DNA of 44,914 bases from Streptomyces glaucescens. GTDB taxonomy: Bacteria > Actinomycetota > Actinomycetes > Streptomycetales > Streptomycetaceae. The notes below the pieces were generated by a model that was not told where the DNA came from, did not search any database, and worked only from the letters and a program-made list of their open reading frames with translations. The position numbers and the translations under genes are program-made. Shown piece by piece: positions 17,582-23,393 of this stretch. Location: positions 1 through 44,914 of the forward strand of contig NZ_MUND01000129.1 in NCBI RefSeq assembly GCF_002154375.1, written 5' to 3'. Numbering within the stretch: position 1 is the first letter of the stretch; each line of letters begins with the position of its first letter.

Positions 17582-17886
17582 CGCTGCCTGGCTCCTTGCT
17601 GAAGCGTGGTGAACGGGATCTGACGCGGACCATTGTGGACCGCGGCACTGACAACGCGGAGCGGGACCCGGCGTCGCCGCCCGGCCCCCCGCTGCGCGCA
17701 GGCTACGCCTGTCGCCGCCCGGCCCCGCTGCCCGCAGGCTACGCCCTCGCGGCGGGCAATCCCTTTCTCGCTCTCGGCGTACGCGCTGCGGGAACTTCGC
17801 AGACGGTCCGCACGCTTGCATACAGTGGCAGGACCGGCAGGAAACAAGCGGTCTCAGCCACCGCATCCGCGATCGAAGGGACGTAC
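17582..17886. promoter_or_regulatory. Divergent parC / M16 promoter region with a 37-bp duplication
   Basis: The 305-base gap contains two adjacent near-identical blocks, 17673-17710 and 17711-17747, each GTCGCCGCCCGGCCCC... through CGCAGGCTACGCC, differing by two bases of length and two substitutions. The rest must carry both promoters; I could not identify boxes with confidence. Confidence 0.6.
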
Positions 17887-19281
17887 ATGCCCAAGGGTCA
17901 CACGGCCACAGCCGAGGCAGGCACCGGCGGCCTGACAGCGACCGAGCACCGCCTGGCCAACGGCCTGCGCGTGGTGCTCTCCGAGGACCACCTGACCCCG
18001 GTCGCGGCGGTGTGCCTCTGGTACGACGTCGGCTCGCGCCACGAGGTCAAGGGGCGTACCGGCCTGGCTCACCTTTTCGAGCACCTGATGTTCCAGGGCT
18101 CCGCCCAGGTGAAGGGCAACGGCCACTTCGAACTGGTGCAGGGCGCCGGCGGCTCCCTCAACGGCACCACCAGCTTCGAGCGCACCAACTACTTCGAGAC
18201 CATGCCCGCCCACCAGCTGGAGCTGGCGCTCTGGCTGGAGGCCGACCGCATGGGGTCCCTGCTGGCCGCCCTGGACGACGAGTCCATGGAGAACCAGCGC
18301 GACGTCGTCAAGAACGAGCGCCGCCAGCGCTACGACAACGTCCCCTACGGCACCGCCTTCGAGAAGCTGACCGCCCTCGCCTACCCGGAGGGCCACCCCT
18401 ACCACCACACGCCGATCGGCTCGATGGCCGACCTGGACGCGGCGACCCTGGAGGACGCGCGGGAGTTCTTCCGCACCTACTACGCGCCCAACAACGCGGT
18501 GCTCTCGGTCGTCGGCGACATCGACCCGGAGCGGACCCTCGCGTGGATCGAGAAGTACTTCGGCTCGATCCCCTCCCACGACGGCAAGCCCGCCCCGCGC
18601 GACGGCTCGCTGCCCGACGTCATCGGCGAGCAGCTGCGCGAGGTCGTCGAGGAGGAGGTCCCGGCGCGCGCCCTGATGGCCGCCTACCGGCTCCCGCACG
18701 ACGGCACACGCGCGTGCGACGCGGCGGACCTGGCGCTGACCGTCCTGGGCGGCGGCGAGTCCTCCCGGCTGTACAACCGGCTGGTGCGCCGGGACCGCAC
18801 GGCGGTCGCGGCCGGCTTCGGCCTGCTGCGGCTGGCGGGCGCGCCCTCGCTCGGCTGGCTCGACGTGAAGACCTCCGGTGACGTGGAGGTGCCGGTCATC
18901 GAGGCCGCGATCGACGAGGAGCTGGCCCGGTTCGCCGAGGAGGGCCCCACCGCCGAGGAGATGGAGCGCGCCCAGGCCCAGCTGGAGCGCGAGTGGCTGG
19001 ACCGGCTGGGCACGGTCGCGGGCCGCGCCGACGAACTGTGCCGGTACGCCGTGCTGTTCGGCGACCCGCAGCTCGCCCTCACCGCCGTCAAGCGGGTGCT
19101 GGACGTGACACCCGAGGAGGTCCAGGAGGTCGCCAAGGCCCGCCTGCGGCCCGACAACCGCGCGGTGCTCGTCTACGAGCCGCTCGCCCCCGAGCAGCCG
19201 GAGCAGGTGGAGGGCACCGAGGACCCGGAATCCGCGGCGACCGTGGAAGCCGCCGACGCCAACGAGGAGGCGGCCAAGTGA
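17887..19281 (+). CDS. M16 family zinc peptidase, active subunit
   Basis: A 464-residue pitrilysin-like metallopeptidase. The inverted zinc motif HxxEH is present as H62-L-F-E65-H66 in [13 protein letters not shown], with the downstream glutamate ligand region [21 protein letters not shown] about 75 residues later, so it should be catalytic. The start ATG 17887 has GAAGGGAC before it; the longer upstream frame has no binding site. The C-terminus is an acidic Ala/Glu-rich tail. Its stop overlaps the next gene's start as GTGA. Bacterial heterodimeric M16 enzymes pair an HxxEH subunit with one lacking it, exactly the arrangement here. Lack of a signal peptide suggests a cytosolic enzyme; substrate unknown. 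Confidence 0.92.
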   Translation: MPKGHTATAEAGTGGLTATEHRLANGLRVVLSEDHLTPVAAVCLWYDVGSRHEVKGRTGLAHLFEHLMFQGSAQVKGNGHFELVQGAGGSLNGTTSFERTNYFETMPAHQLELALWLEADRMGSLLAALDDESMENQRDVVKNERRQRYDNVPYGTAFEKLTALAYPEGHPYHHTPIGSMADLDAATLEDAREFFRTYYAPNNAVLSVVGDIDPERTLAWIEKYFGSIPSHDGKPAPRDGSLPDVIGEQLREVVEEEVPARALMAAYRLPHDGTRACDAADLALTVLGGGESSRLYNRLVRRDRTAVAAGFGLLRLAGAPSLGWLDVKTSGDVEVPVIEAAIDEELARFAEEGPTAEEMERAQAQLEREWLDRLGTVAGRADELCRYAVLFGDPQLALTAVKRVLDVTPEEVQEVAKARLRPDNRAVLVYEPLAPEQPEQVEGTEDPESAATVEAADANEEAAK

Positions 19282-20666
19282 CCGAGCTGACCAGCATGGA
19301 GTTCCACCCCCGGCCGCAGCCGGGCGAGGCCAGGCCGTGGGCGTTCCCGGCGCCCTCGCGCGGGGCCCTCGACAACGGCCTCACCGTCCTGCGCTGCCAC
19401 CGCCCGGGTCAGAAGGTCGTCGCCGTCGAGGTGCTCCTCGACGCCCCCCTGGACGCCGAGCCCGCCGGCCTGGACGGTGTCGCCACGATCATGGCGCGCG
19501 CCTTCTCCGAGGGCACCGACAAGCACTCCGCCGAGGAGTACGCCGCGGAGCTGGAGCGCTGCGGCGCCACCCTCGACGCGCACGCCGACCACCCGGGCGT
19601 CCGGCTGAGCCTGGAGGTTCCGGCGTCCCGCCTGGAGAAGGGCCTCGGGCTGCTCGCGGACGCGCTGCGGGCGCCCGCGTTCGCCGACGGCGAGGTCGAG
19701 CGGCTGGTCCGCAACCGCCTGGACGAGATCCCGCACGAGCTGGCCAACCCCGCCCGGCGGGCCGCCAAGGAGCTGTCCAAGGAGCTGTTCCCGGCGACGT
19801 CGCGCATGTCGCGTCCGCGCCAGGGCACCGAGGAGACGGTCGCGAAGATCGACTCGGCGGCCGTCCGCGCCTTCTACGAGCGGCACGTCCGCCCGGCCAC
19901 CGCCACCGCCGTGGTGGTCGGCGACCTCACCGGCATCGACCTGGACGCCCTGCTCGGCGAGACCCTCGGCGCGTGGGCCGGCTCCCCGGGGCAGCCGCGG
20001 CCGGTGCCTCCGGTGACCGCCGACGACACGGGACGCGTGGTCATCGTCGACCGCCCCGGCGCCGTCCAGACGCAGCTGCTCATCGGCCGCGTCGGCCCGG
20101 ACCGGCACGACCGCGTCTGGCCCGCCCAGGTGCTCGGCACCTACTGCCTCGGCGGCACCCTCACGTCCCGCCTGGACCGGGTGCTGCGCGAGGAGAAGGG
20201 CTACACCTACGGCGTGCGCGCCTTCGGGCAGGTCCTGCGGTCCGCACCGGACGGCACGGGCGCCTCGATGCTCGCCATCAGCGGCTCGGTGGACACCCCG
20301 AACACCGGGCCCGCCGTGGAGGACCTGTGGACGGTGCTGCGCACGCTCGCCGCGGAGGGCCTGACCGACGCCGAGCGGGACGTCGCCGTGCAGAACCTGG
20401 TCGGAGTGGCACCGCTCAAGTACGAGACGGCGGCGGCCGTGGCGAGCACCCTGGCCGACCAGGTCGAGCAGCACCTGCCCGACGACTACCAGGCCACGCT
20501 GTACCGGCAACTGGCCGCCACCGGCACGGTCGAGGCCACCGCGGCGGTCGTCAACGCCTTCCCGGTGGACCGTCTGGTGACCGTCCTCGTCGGTGACGCG
20601 GCGCAGATCAAGGAGCCGGTGGAGGCCCTGGGCATCGGCGAAGTCACCGTCGTCACGGCCGAGTAG
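19278..20666 (+). CDS. M16 family peptidase, non-catalytic partner subunit
   Basis: A 462-residue M16 homologue without the zinc motif: the position of HxxEH reads MARAFSEG. It keeps the late Arg/Tyr substrate-binding segment RLDRVLREEKGYTYGVRAF near 300-318, which in two-component M16 enzymes contacts the substrate's C-terminal side. It starts with GTG overlapping the stop of the catalytic subunit (GTGA), with GAGGAGGCGGCCAA before it, so the two chains are probably made in equal amounts and form a clam-shell heterodimer. The heterodimer is inferred from known Sphingomonas and mitochondrial processing peptidase pairs. Confidence 0.9.
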   Translation: MTELTSMEFHPRPQPGEARPWAFPAPSRGALDNGLTVLRCHRPGQKVVAVEVLLDAPLDAEPAGLDGVATIMARAFSEGTDKHSAEEYAAELERCGATLDAHADHPGVRLSLEVPASRLEKGLGLLADALRAPAFADGEVERLVRNRLDEIPHELANPARRAAKELSKELFPATSRMSRPRQGTEETVAKIDSAAVRAFYERHVRPATATAVVVGDLTGIDLDALLGETLGAWAGSPGQPRPVPPVTADDTGRVVIVDRPGAVQTQLLIGRVGPDRHDRVWPAQVLGTYCLGGTLTSRLDRVLREEKGYTYGVRAFGQVLRSAPDGTGASMLAISGSVDTPNTGPAVEDLWTVLRTLAAEGLTDAERDVAVQNLVGVAPLKYETAAAVASTLADQVEQHLPDDYQATLYRQLAATGTVEATAAVVNAFPVDRLVTVLVGDAAQIKEPVEALGIGEVTVVTAE

Positions 20667-20714
20667 GACAGCCACGCGGGCGCGCCCGCGCGGCCGGCGG
20701 CACATACGCGCGGA

Positions 20715-20748
20715 GGGGCCCTGGTGACCGAAGCGTCACCAGGGCCCC
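20715..20748 (+). terminator. Terminator after the M16 operon
   Basis: A perfect 14-bp stem (20715-20728 with 20735-20748) and a 6-base loop, 48 bases after the operon. Confidence 0.85.
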
Positions 20749-20772
20749 CTGGTGTCCGAATTGAGGCGGAGG

Positions 20773-20802
20773 TTGCCTGTCTGGCCTGTGGGATGCGCTA
20801 CA
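20773..20802 (+). promoter_or_regulatory. Candidate promoter for the riboswitch/M23 transcript
   Basis: TTGCCT (20773-20778) and GCTACA (20797-20802) are 18 bases apart, followed by an AT-richer stretch. A weak but correctly placed housekeeping-type match. Confidence 0.35.
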
Positions 20803-20894
20803 AAACCCCGCATTCGTTTGAGCTTTGAAAGCCGTCCCCCTTAGCGTCGTCCGGGCTGTTCGTCAGGCAGTGCGCCGCACCCGCGGCACCGGAC

Positions 20895-21052
20895 AGTCAT
20901 CGCCGAGTCCCCGTACGGCGCGAGCCAGGGGAGCCGGGGACCCAACCATGAAGTCCCTGGGGTGAATCGGACGCCCGCGCCGTGCGCGAGGGGGTCCGTA
21001 GGAGACCTTCCTGCTCCGAACCCGTCAGCTAACCCGGTAGGCGAGAGGGAAG
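20895..21052 (+). ncRNA. ydaO/yuaA c-di-AMP riboswitch
   Basis: The leader of the M23 peptidase gene carries the conserved blocks of this class in order: GCCGAGTCC (20903-20911), GAGCCAGGGGAGCCGGGGAC with CCAAC following (20932-20945), CCCTGGGGTGAATCGG (20955-20970), and CCGAACCCGTCAGCTAACCC followed by GGTAGGCGAGAGG (21016-21048). Variable helices lie between. ydaO riboswitches bind c-di-AMP and usually turn expression off; in Streptomyces and other actinobacteria they sit before cell-wall hydrolase genes. The aptamer ends only about 20 bases before the ATG and its 3' end overlaps the purine-rich ribosome binding site, so control of translation initiation is possible in addition to transcription. 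Confidence 0.93.
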
Positions 21053-21070
21053 GAAAGGACCAGCCACTTC

Positions 21071-21838
21071 ATGGCGTTCACCCGCGCCACCGGGAAGCAC
21101 CGTCGTCCCAGCCGGATGCAGCGTTCCACCGCCCGCGCGGCGGGCGTCGCGGCGCTCACCACCACCGGCGTCATCGGCACCCTGGCCGGCCCGGCACTCG
21201 CCGCCGTCGAGTCCCCCGCCGAGCAGACCGGTCTGACACCCGTCCTGACCATCGGCGACGAGGTCGCCGACCAGATCGACGCGCAGGCCGCCGCGCAGCA
21301 GCAGGCCGCGGAGCATGCCGCCGCCGTCAAGAGGGCCGAGGCGGCCGCCATGGAGCGCGCCGAGGAGGAGGCCCGCAAGGCCCGCGAGGCCGCGGAGCGG
21401 GCGGCCCGGGAGGCCGAGCGCAAGCGCCTCAACACCTTCGTGCTGCCGATCAGCGGCTCCTACGTCTCCACCGGCTACCAGGCCGGCAGCTCCCTGTGGT
21501 CCTCCGGCAGCCACACCGGCGTCGACTTCCACGCCGCCAGCGGCACCTCGGTGCACTCGGTCGGCGCCGGCACGGTCGTCGAGGCCGGCTGGGGCGGGGC
21601 GTACGGCAACCAGGTGGTCATCCGGATGCACGACGGCACGTACACCCAGTACGGGCACCTGTCCTCCATCGGCGTGTCCGTCGGCCAGACGGTGACGCCG
21701 GGCCAGCAGATCGGCCTGTCCGGCGCGACCGGCAACGTCACCGGCCCGCACCTGCACTTCGAGGCCCGCACCGGCGCGGAGTACGGCTCCGACATCGACC
21801 CGGTCGCCTACCTGCGCGCGCACGGCGTGAGCATCTGA
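21071..21838 (+). CDS. Secreted M23 (LytM-type) peptidoglycan endopeptidase
   Basis: A cell-wall hydrolase expected to cut peptide cross-links outside the membrane. The 255 residues comprise a basic N-terminus and hydrophobic signal segment (21-45, Ala-x-Ala near 42-44), a long Ala/Glu/Arg helix likely to be a coiled coil (about 64-119), and the M23 domain (120-252). Zinc ligands are His148 and Asp152 in HTGVD and His229 in PHLHF, with His196 and His227 completing the active site. GGGAAGGAAAGGA precedes the ATG and is embedded in the riboswitch end. Control by c-di-AMP links wall hydrolysis to osmotic and growth state, as known for riboswitch-regulated rpf and M23 genes in the genus. Confidence 0.94.
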   Translation: MAFTRATGKHRRPSRMQRSTARAAGVAALTTTGVIGTLAGPALAAVESPAEQTGLTPVLTIGDEVADQIDAQAAAQQQAAEHAAAVKRAEAAAMERAEEEARKAREAAERAAREAERKRLNTFVLPISGSYVSTGYQAGSSLWSSGSHTGVDFHAASGTSVHSVGAGTVVEAGWGGAYGNQVVIRMHDGTYTQYGHLSSIGVSVGQTVTPGQQIGLSGATGNVTGPHLHFEARTGAEYGSDIDPVAYLRAHGVSI

Positions 21839-21865
21839 CGCGTCCCTGACGCCCCCGCGCACTTC

Positions 21866-21896
21866 CCGAAGCCCCGGCCCCGCGCCGGGGCTTTCG
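21866..21896 (+). terminator. M23 gene terminator
   Basis: AAGCCCCGGC (21869-21878) pairs with GCCGGGGCTT (21884-21893) over a 5-base loop; a CCG/CGG extension with one bulge precedes TATTT. Confidence 0.8.
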
Positions 21897-22032
21897 GTAT
21901 TTAGGCCGCTCCCTTGTCCAAAAAATATCCATGGATTCCGGCCCGCCGTCGGAAATACCGGCTCATTGCCATAACATCGCTGAACACACGTCAGTCGTCG
22001 ACGTTTCACGGGGATTAAGGCGGAGGTCGGTC

Positions 22033-22728
22033 ATGCGTATTCCGGCGCACTCGGTATGCACGGCGATCCGGGACGACATCGTCGCGGGTGTCCACGAGCG
22101 CGGCAGCCGGCTCACCGAGGAACTGCTCGCCCGCCGCTACGGCGTCTCGCGCGTCCCCGTCCGGGAGGCCCTGCGCACGCTGGAGGCGGAGGGCTTCGTG
22201 GTGACCCGGCGGCACGCGGGCGCGTGCGTCGCGGAACCCACCGAGCAGGAGGCCTCCGACCTGCTGGAGATGCGTCTGCTGCTGGAGCCGCTGGGCGCCT
22301 CCCGCGCGGCCCAGCGGCGCACGGAGGCGCATCTGAAGGTGCTGCGCGGTCTGGTCCGGCTGGGCCAGGAGCGCGCCCGCCGGGGTCACAGCGACGATCT
22401 GCGCTCCCTGGACGGCTGGTTCCACGAGACGCTGGCCCAGGCTTGCGGCAGTCCCGCGCTGACCTCGACGCTGACCCAGCTGCGGCACAAGATCGCCTGG
22501 ATGTACGCGGTCGAGGCGCCGGCCGGCCCGGTGGAGTCCTGGGCGGAGCACGGGGCGATCGTGGATGCCGTGGCGCGCGGCGACAGCGAACGCGCGCGGG
22601 CGATCACCGCGGTGCACACCGAGCGCGCGACGGCCGGGCACCGGCTGCGGTTCGGCTCGGGCGGGGATCGCGCGGAGCGTGTGAGGAACTCGCAACATGC
22701 CGTAAACACGTCGGGCCTGCGGCATTAA
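22033..22728 (+). CDS. GntR/FadR family transcriptional regulator
   Basis: A 231-residue one-component regulator. The N-terminal winged helix (about 1-70) contains the recognition helix in RYGVSRVPVREALRTLEAEG, and an FCD effector domain of all-helical type follows (75-215), with candidate metal/ligand residues in SLDGWFHETLAQACG and a late HTERATAGH. The ATG at 22033 is used because GGCGGAGG lies before it. It stands alone between the M23 gene and ptsH. An unusually AT-rich upstream segment (21914-21936, with the palindrome ATCCATGGAT) and repeated CGG(G)TATTT motifs on both sides are likely to be its control sites. Target and ligand are unknown; it is distinct from DasR, which is of the HutC/UTRA type. 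Confidence 0.85.
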   Translation: MRIPAHSVCTAIRDDIVAGVHERGSRLTEELLARRYGVSRVPVREALRTLEAEGFVVTRRHAGACVAEPTEQEASDLLEMRLLLEPLGASRAAQRRTEAHLKVLRGLVRLGQERARRGHSDDLRSLDGWFHETLAQACGSPALTSTLTQLRHKIAWMYAVEAPAGPVESWAEHGAIVDAVARGDSERARAITAVHTERATAGHRLRFGSGGDRAERVRNSQHAVNTSGLRH

Positions 22729-22749
22729 CACGGGCGCCGTATACAAAGA

Positions 22750-22776
22750 CCGGGTATTTCGACGGCCGGGTATTTC
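22750..22776. repeat. Direct repeat CCGGGTATTTC, two copies
   Basis: Perfect 11-base copies at 22750-22760 and 22766-22776 in the AT-richer gap after the GntR gene; the reverse-oriented relative GGAAATACCGG is at 21951-21961 before that gene. Confidence 0.7.
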
Positions 22777-22875
22777 CCTGCTCATTTTCCAGCGCGCCGA
22801 TAATTGTCGCCCGCGCGGCCGACGCCTGCCCGGAAATGTGTCGGAAATGCCGCGGACGGCAACCCTCAAGAAAAG

Positions 22876-22912
22876 CGGGACCGCGCCGCCCGGAAAGGGC
22901 GACGCGGTCCCG
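22876..22912 (-). terminator. ptsH terminator hairpin
   Basis: A 10-bp stem (22876-22885 with 22903-22912) with an inner CGCCC/GGGCG helix, 20 bases past the ptsH stop. Confidence 0.7.
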
Positions 22913-22932
22913 GCGTGACTGCCGCGCGAGCG

Positions 22933-23214
22933 TCAGACGGTCTCGGGGAGCTCCTCGAGACCCTCGGCGACCAGCTTGGCCAGGCGGTCGAGCGCGGCGT
23001 CCGCGCCCTCGGCGTCGGAGGCGAGGACGATCTCCTCGCCGCCCTGGGCGCCCAGGCCGAGGACGGCCAGCATGGAGGCCGCGTTGACGGGGGTGCCGCC
23101 GGCCTTGGCGATCGTCACCGGGACGCCTGCGGCCGTGGCGGCTCGGACGAAGATGGAGGCGGGGCGGGCGTGGAGACCCTCGGCCCAGCCGACGTTGACG
23201 CGGCGCTCAGCCAT
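22933..23214 (-). CDS. ptsH: Phosphocarrier protein HPr
   Basis: The general phosphotransferase carrier that passes phosphate from enzyme I to sugar-specific enzymes II in the cytosol. The 93-residue sequence has the phospho-acceptor His15 in GLHARPAS and the regulatory Ser47 in NAASMLAVLGLGA, both in canonical context. Its 5' region carries a good match to the DasR operator, so N-acetylglucosamine-dependent control is expected, as known for ptsH in S. coelicolor. It is a single gene; enzyme I and the sugar enzymes II are elsewhere. It is divergent from the GNAT/acyl-CoA-synthetase gene. Confidence 0.97.
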   Translation of the reverse strand: MAERRVNVGWAEGLHARPASIFVRAATAAGVPVTIAKAGGTPVNAASMLAVLGLGAQGGEEIVLASDAEGADAALDRLAKLVAEGLEELPETV

Positions 23215-23239
23215 GTGATGCTGCCCTTCAGGTGTTCAG

Positions 23240-23255
23240 GGTTGTCTAGACCAGT
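23240..23255. promoter_or_regulatory. DasR operator (dre) upstream of ptsH
   Basis: On the ptsH strand the site reads ACTGGTCTAGACAACC, 13 of 16 positions of the dre palindrome ACTGGTCTAGACCAGT with the core GGTCTAGAC intact. It lies 26-41 bases before the ptsH start. Confidence 0.82.
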
Positions 23256-23393
23256 TTCCCACATCGTGAAGCATGCCCGGAGCGGACGTGCGTCCCCTCC
23301 ACCGGGTGGCTCCGGACCGCGGCCTCGGTCCGGTGCTCCGTCCTCACAGACTGCCCCGCGCCCCTGCCGGACGCGAGCCGTACTCTGGGGCCC

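Noticed and set aside
13910-17602. Very long plus-strand open frame (1230 codons) spanning the CobW-family gene and antisense to parC
   Set aside because: It is an Arg/Leu/Asp-rich shadow frame produced by GC-rich codon bias; no family motif, and it covers two well-supported genes.
17582-17866. N-terminal extension of parC in frame to 17866
   Set aside because: Low-complexity sequence made by the 37-bp intergenic duplication; the ATG at 17581 has a good ribosome binding site and family support.
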